NCBI GenBank assembly: GCA_029266295.1
Contig: JAQSXD010000165.1
Coordinates: forward strand, 1 to 7,936
Direction of reading: 5' to 3'
DNA length: 7,936 nt
Origin: Bacillota bacterium
GTDB lineage: Bacteria > Bacillota > Clostridia > Peptostreptococcales > Anaerovoracaceae
Of the stretch, positions 1 to 6,203 are shown piece by piece (the first letter of the stretch is position 1; every line of letters begins with the position of its first letter). The notes beneath the pieces are model-generated. The model was not told the origin of the DNA. It saw only the letters and a list, made by a program, of their open reading frames with translations, and searched no databases. Made by a program: the position numbers and the translations under genes.

Positions 1-554
1 AGCCGAAATGCAAAAAAATAAGCGACAACCCCAATCGGAACATTAATTAAAAAGATGTATTCCCAGCGTCCGGCGCCTACAATGATCCCGCCAAGTCCAG
101 GACCCACCAAAGATCCCAGTGCAACAGCGGTCCCCGAAAGACCCAGCGCCCTTCCCCGTTCAGTAGGCGGAAACACTTCCGCAATAATTCCCTGGTTATT
201 TGCCATCATGGCCGCAGCGCCCACCGCCTGAACGATCCGCGAAACGATTAGAAACAAAAAACTGTAGGAAATTCCGCAAAGCAAAGATCCGACCGAAAAG
301 ATCAAAAGCCCATAACGGAAGGTTCTGCTTTTGCCGATCATATCCCCCAGTCTGCCGAAGATTAAAACCATACCTGAGATCACGATGAGATAGCTCAAAG
401 CAACAAGCTGAATCCGTGAAGTTCCCACGCTCAGCGCCCGCGCCATATTGGGAAGCGCTACGTTGACGATACTGCCGTCCAGTGTTGACATAAAGGTCGA
501 GATAACAACCACCATCAGCACAGACCATTTGTTCAATGTTTTTCCCTGTTCCAT
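1..554 (-). CDS. MFS drug:proton antiporter, DHA2 (EmrB/QacA) family, N-terminal part only
   Basis: This is the first 184 codons of a multidrug efflux permease of the inner membrane; the gene runs off the left edge. The frame is open from an ATG at 554 to base 1. Visible family motifs are LDGSIVNVALP (residues 25-35, the motif at the end of TM1), GRLGDMIGKSRTF (67-79, MFS motif A in the TM2-TM3 loop), R106 in TM4, GSLVGPGLGG (147-156, antiporter motif C) and RWEYIFLINVPIG (163-175), which is typical of 14-helix DHA2 proteins. The start lies 2 nt after the stop of the MarR gene. A GAGGTGAGG ribosome-binding site sits inside the end of that gene, so translation is probably coupled. It is expected to export toxic organic compounds in exchange for protons and to be controlled by the adjacent repressor. 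The substrate cannot be read from the sequence. The family call is secure. Confidence 0.93.
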   Translation of the reverse strand, partial: MEQGKTLNKWSVLMVVVISTFMSTLDGSIVNVALPNMARALSVGTSRIQLVALSYLIVISGMVLIFGRLGDMIGKSRTFRYGLLIFSVGSLLCGISYSFLFLIVSRIVQAVGAAAMMANNQGIIAEVFPPTERGRALGLSGTAVALGSLVGPGLGGIIVGAGRWEYIFLINVPIGVVAYFFAFR

Positions 555-556
555 AA

Positions 557-1000
557 TTAAAGATCCTCACCTCGTAATAATTTTGTTTGTTCGAAGATCT
601 TTTTCAGCGAATCCATTGTAACTTGACGTTCGTCATCCGAGAGATCTTTCGTGATTGTTTTGACCAGAAGATCAATCTCCTGATGAATTTTAGGTAAAAT
701 ATCCTTTGATTTCTGCGTGAGATAAAGTTGATACGCTCTGCTATCCTTCGCATCTTCTATTTTGTAGATATGTCCGGATTCGATCAGCTTTGTTATGGTT
801 CTCGCCGACATTGCCTTGTCATTTCCGATTTCTCTGCTGATCTGATTCTGGCTGATTCCTTCCTGATGCTCCAGGAAGAACAGATAGGAAAAGGCCCCGC
901 TGCTTAGCTCATATTTTTTCAAAGCTCGATCTAAATACCGCTGGGTATACCGAAAGATTTTGTTATTATATTTTAGAAACATCATGATTTCCGGTTTCAT
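557..1000 (-). CDS. MarR-family winged-helix transcriptional regulator
   Basis: A 147-residue DNA-binding repressor, the usual length for MarR proteins, which act as homodimers on palindromic operators. The N-terminal helices form the dimer interface. The winged helix-turn-helix spans about residues 35-97, with a recognition helix near 60-74 (GNDKAMSARTITKLIESG) and a wing containing the conserved D86-S-R88 turn. The C-terminal helices (about 98-140) complete the dimer domain. I chose the ATG at 1000 because GGTGGTGAAAG lies just upstream. The frame stays open to a further ATG at 1063, but that would lie inside the promoter and operators. It is followed after 2 nt by the MFS exporter. Two palindromes overlap its promoter, so autorepression and repression of the exporter are likely, relieved by an unknown ligand. 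There is no cysteine in the protein, so a redox-sensing OhrR-like mechanism is unlikely. Confidence 0.93.
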   Translation of the reverse strand: MKPEIMMFLKYNNKIFRYTQRYLDRALKKYELSSGAFSYLFFLEHQEGISQNQISREIGNDKAMSARTITKLIESGHIYKIEDAKDSRAYQLYLTQKSKDILPKIHQEIDLLVKTITKDLSDDERQVTMDSLKKIFEQTKLLRGEDL

Positions 1001-1015
1001 TCTTTCACCACCATT

Positions 1016-1033
1016 TAGTTGATTTGTCAACCA
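1016..1033. promoter_or_regulatory. Probable MarR operator O2 (downstream palindrome)
   Basis: Read on the minus strand this is TGGTTGACAAATCAACTA, an imperfect palindrome with GTTGA/TCAAC core arms. It matches the operator at 1049-1066 at 16 of 18 positions. It lies just downstream of the -10 element, over the predicted transcription start, so bound repressor would block initiation or clearance. The assignment to the adjacent MarR protein is inferred from position. Confidence 0.8.
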
Positions 1034-1034
1034 T

Positions 1035-1063
1035 ATTTTATTCCAGTTTAGTTGACTTGTCAA
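1035..1063 (-). promoter_or_regulatory. Sigma-A-type promoter of the MarR-exporter operon
   Basis: On the minus strand a perfect -35 TTGACA (1058-1063) is separated by 17 bp from a -10 TAAAAT (1035-1040), which matches consensus at five of six positions. Transcription would start near 1028, giving a leader of about 28 nt before the ATG at 1000. The -35 element is embedded in one palindrome and the start region in the other, the arrangement expected for a tightly self-regulated promoter. Confidence 0.85.
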
Positions 1064-1066
1064 CTA
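1049..1066. promoter_or_regulatory. Probable MarR operator O1 (perfect palindrome over the -35)
   Basis: On the minus strand this reads TAGTTGACAAGTCAACTA: two perfect 8-bp arms (TAGTTGAC/GTCAACTA) around a 2-bp centre. It contains the -35 hexamer. Its centre is 33 bp from the centre of the second palindrome, close to three helical turns, so two dimers could bind the same DNA face. Confidence 0.85.
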
Positions 1067-1070
1067 TAAA

Positions 1071-1105
1071 CAAAGAAAAAAGCCGAAAGCTGTACGCCCC
1101 CGGCT
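1071..1105 (-). terminator. Intrinsic terminator, minus strand, downstream of the MgtC-family gene
   Basis: Bases 1081-1105 fold on the minus strand into a 10-bp stem (AGCCGGGGGC with GCTTTCGGCT) around a GTACA loop. Three of the pairs are G-U. The stem is followed by TTTTTTC. The three G-U pairs become A-C mismatches if read as plus-strand RNA, so the structure is strand-specific and belongs to the minus-strand transcript. It separates the MgtC-family gene from the MarR promoter. Confidence 0.85.
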
Positions 1106-1192
1106 CTTTCCTTGTATGAAATGACAGTTTCGCATCCATTGATGCTATTGTAGCTTGCGAATTCATTGAAACACTGATGGCTCAATGCCTCT

Positions 1193-1879
1193 TTATAAAT
1201 CTTTTACTTTTGTAACAGACACGCCGTCAAGCCGTTTGATCTCCGAAGTGAACCCATCCCGATCAATTTTCTTGCTCGATTTGCCAAATCCGAACTTGGA
1301 TGTAAGATGGTACAATACCCGGTCCTCTCCGATCTCCTCTGCAATATCTACATCATTCAGTACTACGTCGTAGCAGGGAGCAATTTTTTTGATGTTGATC
1401 AACGTCGATGAAATATCTGTACATACCATATCCATGGCGAGTCCCTTCCGTTTCACTTTGCGGAACCGCTTTTCCAAATATTCGAATATGGTTAACGTGA
1501 TGATGATGGCAATCGTTCCTGCGGTGGCAGCTTCGTAAAAGCCCCCTCCTGCCGCAAGGCCGAGGCAAGCCACTGCCCATAGACTGGCGGCGGTGGTAAG
1601 TCCTCTAACCGTCGCGCCTTCCTTCATAATCGTCCCGGCTCCTAAAAAGCCGATTCCTGAAATGACCTGAGCGCCGAGTCTCGTGGGATCCATGGTTGTG
1701 ATATTCGCATAAGTCTCCAGAGACAGCTCTCCCATCAGCATGACTACGGCCGCTCCAATTGCGACCAGCATGTGGGTTCTCAGGCCTGCGGGTCGGTTGC
1801 TGTTTTCACGTTCCCAGCCGATAATTCCTCCGATTGCCATGGCAAGCAGAATTCTTGCGCACATTTCCAATAGAGACAT
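1193..1879 (-). CDS. MgtC/SapB-family membrane protein
   Basis: A 228-residue integral membrane protein. The N-terminal membrane domain (about 1-135) carries the family signatures GWERE...RPAGLRTHMLVAIGAA (residues 21-44), VISGIGFLGAGTIM (72-85) and VRGLTTAASLWAVACLGLA (91-109). A soluble C-terminal region (about 139-228) matches the size and position of the ACT-like domain seen in many members. Members are linked to Mg2+ limitation, acid stress and intramacrophage survival in enterobacteria and mycobacteria; most Firmicute homologues are uncharacterised and need not share that role. I prefer the ATG at 1879, with AGGTGA (1885-1890) five bases upstream. A GTG at 1888 in the same frame adds three residues and is possible. 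The gene stands alone between two terminators. I found no convincing promoter or Mg2+-sensing leader in the roughly 95 bases upstream. Confidence 0.9.
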   Translation of the reverse strand: MSLLEMCARILLAMAIGGIIGWERENSNRPAGLRTHMLVAIGAAVVMLMGELSLETYANITTMDPTRLGAQVISGIGFLGAGTIMKEGATVRGLTTAASLWAVACLGLAAGGGFYEAATAGTIAIIITLTIFEYLEKRFRKVKRKGLAMDMVCTDISSTLINIKKIAPCYDVVLNDVDIAEEIGEDRVLYHLTSKFGFGKSSKKIDRDGFTSEIKRLDGVSVTKVKDL

Positions 1880-1974
1880 AGTTTTCACCTTTTTTCCTGT
1901 ATCACTTCGTTACACTTTTGAGTCAAACAGTCCCCTCTGATGTTTTTGCCAAATAGATAGCATATTGCAATTAT

Positions 1975-2001
1975 AAGAGGAAAGGGCGGATTTCTCCGCC
2001 C
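1975..2001 (-). terminator. Intrinsic terminator of the ABC transporter operon
   Basis: On the minus strand a 7-bp stem of GGGCGGA with TCCGCCC closes a GAAA (GNRA) tetraloop, followed by TTTCCTCTT. It starts 38 bp after the stop codon of the solute-binding protein gene, so it should end the five-gene transport/catabolic transcript. The U-run is interrupted by C, so some readthrough into the MgtC-family gene is possible. Confidence 0.85.
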
Positions 2002-2039
2002 TGAAAAAGATAAATCGCACGGCTCGGATGCTACGTTTC

Positions 2040-3128
2040 TTATTCTTTTAATGAACCTGCGTTATCAATCTTAGCTTTGAAATCCTCAACAAGACGTTCT
2101 CTGTTTTCTCCACTCCAAACCGCGTCATACGCGATTACATTGATATCGCTGATCTTCTTAAGACCATCGGATACCTTTGCATTGACGTTGATGGGCAGAC
2201 GATTGCTCTTTGATTCGATGAAGCATTCCTGACCTCTCTGTGACAGTACCCAGTCGATAAAGAGTTTCGCATTCTCCTGCTCTTCTGCTTTTCCATTCTT
2301 AATGAGAGCAATGGCGCCTACTTCATAGCCAGTTCCGTCTTCCGGGAATACAACTTCAATGGGATAGCCTTCGTTTGCGGGCTTTAATCCGTCATGAGCG
2401 AAGGTAAGCGCAATAGCGGCTTCTCCCAGCGCGACCTCCATCGGAGGTGCTGCACCAGCCTTAGTATACTGACGAACATTCTTGTTCAGTTTTGACATGT
2501 AATCCCATGCCTGGTCTTCTCCCATCATCTGTACAATTGTAGCCAGAATGCTGAAGGATGTACCGGACGTGGAAGGATGTGCCATTGAGACCTGACCTTT
2601 GAATTCAGGCTTCAGCAGATCATCCCAGGTTTTTGGATAGTCCAGTTTATTCTTTTCAAACCAGTCCTTGTTGCAAGCAAATGCAAGCGCTCCAACATAG
2701 AAAGGAGACCAGTTTCCATCGGCATCCTTATACTCGTCGGGGACATTGGACAGCTCCGGTGAAGAATATGGCTCCAGAAGGCCGTCTGCTGCTGCAGCAA
2801 TATAGGTATCGCTGGAACCGCCGTACATCAGGGAAGCATTTGGATTTGCTCCTTCCGCCTTAACTCTTGTGAGCATTTCTCCTGCGGATAATCTGACATA
2901 ATTCACCTTAATGCCGGTATCCTGCTGGAATGCGTTGAAATAGAAAGGCAGTTCGGTCTCAGGAAGAGCGCTGTATACAGTGAGTTCCTTATATGCAGGC
3001 TCCTTCTTTGCGTCTTCGTTGTCTCCTGTTTCTGCCTCTTTACCGGAAGAGCCGCATCCGGCCAGAGCGGCCACTACCATCATGAGGGCCAAAAGCAGAG
3101 CACATACTCGCATACGTTTTGTAAACAT
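2040..3128 (-). CDS. ABC transporter solute-binding lipoprotein, family 1 (Fe3+/organophosphate-type)
   Basis: A 362-residue extracellular receptor for the ABC importer encoded upstream. The N-terminus has a basic start, a hydrophobic core and the lipobox LAGC (residues 22-25), so the mature protein should be lipidated at C25 and anchored outside the cytoplasmic membrane. A Ser/Gly/Glu/Asp/Lys-rich linker (26-45) precedes the periplasmic-binding-protein fold (about 47-360). Features include ELTVYSALPE (48-57), GGSSD (103-107), HPSTSGTS (184-191), FAHDG (243-247) and the C-terminal SNRLPINV segment (308-315). The tandem Tyr-Tyr iron ligands of FbpA-type proteins are not seen, and SGTS is reminiscent of anion-binding turns in sugar-phosphate or phosphonate receptors. 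The ATG at 3128 has AGGAGG a few bases upstream. It is unusual in being the last gene of the operon. The substrate is unassigned. Confidence 0.9.
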   Translation of the reverse strand: MFTKRMRVCALLLALMMVVAALAGCGSSGKEAETGDNEDAKKEPAYKELTVYSALPETELPFYFNAFQQDTGIKVNYVRLSAGEMLTRVKAEGANPNASLMYGGSSDTYIAAAADGLLEPYSSPELSNVPDEYKDADGNWSPFYVGALAFACNKDWFEKNKLDYPKTWDDLLKPEFKGQVSMAHPSTSGTSFSILATIVQMMGEDQAWDYMSKLNKNVRQYTKAGAAPPMEVALGEAAIALTFAHDGLKPANEGYPIEVVFPEDGTGYEVGAIALIKNGKAEEQENAKLFIDWVLSQRGQECFIESKSNRLPINVNAKVSDGLKKISDINVIAYDAVWSGENRERLVEDFKAKIDNAGSLKE

Positions 3129-3197
3129 TTTTCATCCTCCTCTTTTTTGTAAGTGATCGTTAAATGTTTCTATATCAAGGAACTGCTGCCTTACTGG

Positions 3198-4073
3198 TTA
3201 ATATTCGGGGTACAGCTCCTGAATATATTTTTCCACGTCCCTCCGGCTTCCCTTAAAGGGTCCGAAGGTCTCCATCTTTAAGGAGACTAGGGCCGACGCA
3301 TATAATAATGCATCGGGAATGTTTTTGTCAATGCGTTCTGTTATGTAACTGCCAAAGGTGCTGTCTCCCCGTCCCGTTCTTCCGCTGAGGTTTCGTGCTC
3401 TTAGGGGGCAGGTATAAAAAGTTTCTCCGTCATAGACCAATACTTCGGTATGATGGGTGATCATGATCTCCTTTGCGCCCCAGTCGAAAAGTTTCTTTGC
3501 AGCTTCTCTTCTGTCCGAAAGGCCGGTCATGATTTCCGCTTCTGCGGCATCAGTCTTTAGATAGGTGATATAAGGTAAATACTTTCGTTTCTCCTCCCAG
3601 TCGTAAAAGAGCAGCGCACCGTCTTCCGCCCTGCGCAGGAAGCCCTGCATGTCGCAGGCCACTTTCCCTTTCTTAGCAAGGAAGGGGAAAAGTTCATCGT
3701 CGTAATCCCCGTAGATCAATCCAGCCATTTGAAAAATTTCCGCTTCTACTTCCGGAATATCCGCTGCCCGGAAGGAATCCATGATTCCGCGTACGGTTGC
3801 CGTTCTTCGCTCCCGATCGGGGGTATGGTATACATTGTGAATGGAGGTAGTGGCTTTGGATGGCAGCACGGTCAGATCCCTGATATAGAACGGATCTAAC
3901 ACATACTGATCTTCTTTGGCCATCTTGGTTACAGCGCCGATCTTTCTTCCGCCTGCCAGTTCCGCATAGGAGCTATAGATTAAAGCTCCTCCAATAAATT
4001 TCTTGACAACACCGTCAACGGCTTCATCATAATCCAAGGAAACAGGCCCGATCAAGTAGCAATCATATTTCAT
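3198..4073 (-). CDS. PfkB/ribokinase-family carbohydrate kinase
   Basis: A 291-residue cytoplasmic kinase of the ribokinase superfamily, expected to move the ATP gamma-phosphate onto a sugar, polyol or nucleoside hydroxyl. Visible signatures are the N-terminal sheet and GG motif (LIGPVSLDYDE, residues 7-17; FIGGALIYSSYA, 27-37), the ATP-side strand YLKTDAAEAEIMTG (171-184, normally K-x-N-xx-E), and the C-terminal GRTGRGDSTFGSY (231-243). In the last, D237 would be the catalytic base and GRGD the anion hole. It is slightly shorter than typical members (about 300-330). Two departures from the commonest pattern are an Arg in place of Ala in the GAGD anion hole and a Thr where Asn is usual at residue 174. 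The ATG at 4073 has AGGAGG seven to eight bases upstream. It sits 32 bp after the TIM-barrel gene and is probably cotranscribed with it. The substrate is unknown; a product of the neighbouring isomerase-like protein is a natural guess. Confidence 0.88.
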   Translation of the reverse strand: MKYDCYLIGPVSLDYDEAVDGVVKKFIGGALIYSSYAELAGGRKIGAVTKMAKEDQYVLDPFYIRDLTVLPSKATTSIHNVYHTPDRERRTATVRGIMDSFRAADIPEVEAEIFQMAGLIYGDYDDELFPFLAKKGKVACDMQGFLRRAEDGALLFYDWEEKRKYLPYITYLKTDAAEAEIMTGLSDRREAAKKLFDWGAKEIMITHHTEVLVYDGETFYTCPLRARNLSGRTGRGDSTFGSYITERIDKNIPDALLYASALVSLKMETFGPFKGSRRDVEKYIQELYPEY

Positions 4074-4105
4074 CAGTTAACCTCCTAGTGAAACGCTGGT
4101 TTCAA

Positions 4106-4978
4106 TTACGCAGTTTCAATTTCTCTGCGAACTCTTTCCTGAACTTCACGATTAAAGGGAACGAAGCTTTGGTTGTAATATTCACAGATCCAAAATCCGC
4201 TGTATTCCGTTTGTTTGATCACCGCAATGGCTTCTGCCAGTGGTGCCTTCCCCCAGAAGGGCGGCACATGGATATCTCCCCTGCCAAAAGCAAATCGGTA
4301 GTTTCGATCCATAGTTTTATAGAGATCGAAGTTGGTAAGCCGCATCATTTCAAAGTCTCCGGTGTTATCGTTGAGGTGCAGATGGCTCAGCAACGGTGCA
4401 CATTTTTTTACCGTCTCCAGAAAATCGTAACCAAAATGTTTCGCAGACAGATACAGATGACCCAGGTCCAATGTCATTCCAAGGTTCGGATGATCTATCG
4501 CGCGGACAAATTCCGCTGTTTTTTCAGCAATCTCAACCTCTATATTTTCGATGCTGAGCTTAACGCCCAGTTTCATTGAATATTCTGCTGCTTCACGGTG
4601 TGCATCAAAGAACGCGTTCTCCCGTGCTGCGTACTGGGTCTTTACTTCATAGTGCAGGTTCATCAGCTCGATCCCCAAGGAAGCACAAACCTCGATGGAG
4701 GAAAAGAGCACTGCCCGGTGCATATCAAGCTCCTCTAAATTGCGAAGATCCAGTCCATAACCGGCATGTGCGGTATATTTCAGGGGATAGCGTCCCAGTA
4801 TTTCCTTGACGTAATCGACGACAATGGGCTTTATTTCTCCGCCGATAATCATGGGGAACGTAGACAGATTTATCTCACAGGCGTTAAAACCGTCCGTCAC
4901 ATATCGCTTCAGAACTTCCGCGAGCTGAGGAAGTCCGGTGGAATCAGGAAGATTCACCCCGATGACATAGTCGTTCAT
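4106..4978 (-). CDS. Sugar phosphate isomerase/epimerase-like TIM barrel (xylose isomerase-like, AP_endonuc_2 superfamily)
   Basis: A 290-residue metal-dependent (beta/alpha)8 barrel protein. The family interconverts ketoses, epimerises sugars or acts on inositol derivatives. Candidate metal ligands fall at the expected strand ends: E144 in LSIEN (141-145), D171/H174 in GMTLDLGHLYL (167-177), H199/H201 in HLHLND (199-204) and E266 in FWICEY (262-267). H71 in YTAHAG (68-73) and the loop GRGDIHVPP (232-240) are also typical active-site elements. The length matches single-domain family members. The ATG at 4978 is preceded by AAGGAG with a six-base spacer. It lies 85 bp after the ATPase gene, across an intercistronic hairpin, and 32 bp before the kinase gene. 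I infer that it acts on the imported compound before or after phosphorylation; the exact reaction cannot be read from the sequence. Confidence 0.9.
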   Translation of the reverse strand: MNDYVIGVNLPDSTGLPQLAEVLKRYVTDGFNACEINLSTFPMIIGGEIKPIVVDYVKEILGRYPLKYTAHAGYGLDLRNLEELDMHRAVLFSSIEVCASLGIELMNLHYEVKTQYAARENAFFDAHREAAEYSMKLGVKLSIENIEVEIAEKTAEFVRAIDHPNLGMTLDLGHLYLSAKHFGYDFLETVKKCAPLLSHLHLNDNTGDFEMMRLTNFDLYKTMDRNYRFAFGRGDIHVPPFWGKAPLAEAIAVIKQTEYSGFWICEYYNQSFVPFNREVQERVRREIETA

Positions 4979-4999
4979 TTTTTTCTCCTTCTTTTGCTA

Positions 5000-5032
5000 C
5001 CGGTTGATGTCAGAGTCTGACGCAGTAACCGG
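5000..5032 (-). other. Intercistronic RNA hairpin between the ATPase and TIM-barrel genes
   Basis: An outer 6-bp stem (CCGGTT 5000-5005 with AACCGG 5027-5032) encloses an inner 5-bp stem (GTCAG 5009-5013 with CTGAC 5017-5021), separated by an asymmetric internal loop. On the minus strand it is followed by TAGCAAAAG, not a U-run, so it is not a standard terminator. A processing site, a 3'-end stabiliser that sets transporter and enzyme levels apart, or a protein-binding site are possible. A 4-bp GGTG/CACC hairpin lies just upstream of it in the transcript. Confidence 0.6.
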
Positions 5033-5063
5033 GTGCCGTCACCTAATTCAGATGGTGGCGATA

Positions 5064-6182
5064 TTATTTCAGGATTCTGACACAGGCATCATCCAGTGCG
5101 ATGCTGACCCGATCACCCTCGTAGAAGCGCTCTGTCAGCTGAGGATTGTAAACCTCAACAATGACAGGACCTGTTCCAATCTTGATCTCGTATTCTACTT
5201 TTGCTCCATAATAGACTGCTCTGGTCACTTCCCCAATGATACCTCCCTGATCCGCTTTTAGAATTCTGACCGATTCAGGTCTCACCGAAAGGGCACATTC
5301 GCCGCCTGCCTCGATTCCGCTCATGGCACCGGGGCTCGGAACTTTATAGATGGTGTCCGCAAGAGCCACCACCGCATAATCACCGTCCATACCTCGATAG
5401 ACACACGGAATGAAATTTGCCTTACCGATAAAGTTTGCAACGAAACGGCTTGCAGGAAATTCGTAGATTTCCTGGGGGCTTCCAATCTGCATGATATCGC
5501 CATCCTTCATGATGACGACCTTGTCGGAAATCGCCATGGCTTCCGACTGATCATGGGTAACATACAGGCTGGTTATTCCAAGACGCTTTTGAAGGGAACG
5601 GAGTTCATCTCGCATGTGCTCCCTTAATTTGGCATCCAGATTGGACAGAGGTTCGTCAAAGAGCAATACCTTGGGCTCAATGATGACGGCACGGGCAAGC
5701 GCCACACGCTGTTGCTGCCCCCCCGAAAGCTGGTTGGGAAAGCGGTTTTCCATTCCCTTAAGCTCCATCAGATCAATGACTTTTTTTGTCCTCTCCTGAA
5801 GCTGATCCTTCGGAAGCTTCTGAACCCGCAATCCATAACAGATATTCTCATAGATTGTCAGATGCGGAAACAAAGCATAGGACTGGAATACCATAGAAAT
5901 ATCTCTTTTGTTCGGCGGAACGTTGGTAACAGATCGATCTCCGATGAAGATTTCCCCGCCGCTTGGGATTTCAAAGCCTGAAATCATACGAAGCGTCGTT
6001 GTCTTGCCGCAGCCCGACGGACCCAGAAGAGTCATCATTTCGCCGGTTTTAATTTCCAGATTAATATGATTTACAGCAACGGTATCGCCAAGTCCCTCAT
6101 GGGACGGAAAAACCTTTGCCAGATTTACCATCTTGACGCCGCTTGAACGCTGCCTCAGATCTTCCACGATATCTTTACTCAT
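5064..6182 (-). CDS. ABC transporter ATP-binding protein (FbpC/PotA-type, with TOBE domain)
   Basis: A 372-residue cytoplasmic ATPase that powers the importer. All nucleotide-binding motifs are intact: Walker A GPSGCGKTT (residues 54-62), Q-loop Q100 in MVFQSYALFPHL, signature LSGGQQQR (152-159), Walker B VLLFDEP (172-178), D-loop SNLD (180-183) and H-loop H210 in YVTHDQSEAM. The C-terminal region (about 235-372) has the TOBE-type beta-rich extension of the CUT1/Fe3+/spermidine class, which can have a regulatory role. I chose the ATG at 6182 because GAAGGGGGT lies eight bases upstream. A GTG at 6200 in frame would add six residues and begin 3 bp after the permease stop, but it lacks a good ribosome-binding site. 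The residues before Walker A include an unusually long N-terminal lead-in (about 15 residues before the first beta strand). The subunit pairs with the fused permease encoded immediately upstream. Confidence 0.95.
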   Translation of the reverse strand: MSKDIVEDLRQRSSGVKMVNLAKVFPSHEGLGDTVAVNHINLEIKTGEMMTLLGPSGCGKTTTLRMISGFEIPSGGEIFIGDRSVTNVPPNKRDISMVFQSYALFPHLTIYENICYGLRVQKLPKDQLQERTKKVIDLMELKGMENRFPNQLSGGQQQRVALARAVIIEPKVLLFDEPLSNLDAKLREHMRDELRSLQKRLGITSLYVTHDQSEAMAISDKVVIMKDGDIMQIGSPQEIYEFPASRFVANFIGKANFIPCVYRGMDGDYAVVALADTIYKVPSPGAMSGIEAGGECALSVRPESVRILKADQGGIIGEVTRAVYYGAKVEYEIKIGTGPVIVEVYNPQLTERFYEGDRVSIALDDACVRILK

Positions 6183-6203
6183 GTTTACGACCCCCTTCAC
6201 AGA

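Noticed and set aside
196..570. A 124-residue minus-strand frame at the left end
   Set aside because: It is a shifted frame of the MFS gene; the frame from the ATG at 554 carries all the MFS motifs.
1132..1145. A small GCATC/GATGC inverted repeat between the MgtC-family gene and its terminator
   Set aside because: Five base pairs with a four-base loop and no U-run; it is easily explained by chance.
1880..1975. A Mg2+ riboswitch or other leader regulator upstream of the MgtC-family gene
   Set aside because: The gap after the upstream terminator is too short, and it shows no stable stems or recognisable riboswitch core.
2040..3128. Naming the importer as an Fe3+ (FbpABC) system
   Set aside because: The architecture fits, but the iron-binding Tyr-Tyr pair is not visible and the operon carries sugar-type enzymes, so a substrate-neutral name is safer.
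3129..3197. An internal promoter before the solute-binding protein gene (TTGATA-like -35)
   Set aside because: No acceptable -10 hexamer occurs at a 16-18 bp spacing, so I did not call it.
4088..4579. A 163-residue plus-strand open frame
   Set aside because: It lies almost wholly antisense to the TIM-barrel gene, whose motifs are clear. It resembles no family I know and has no ribosome-binding site of note.
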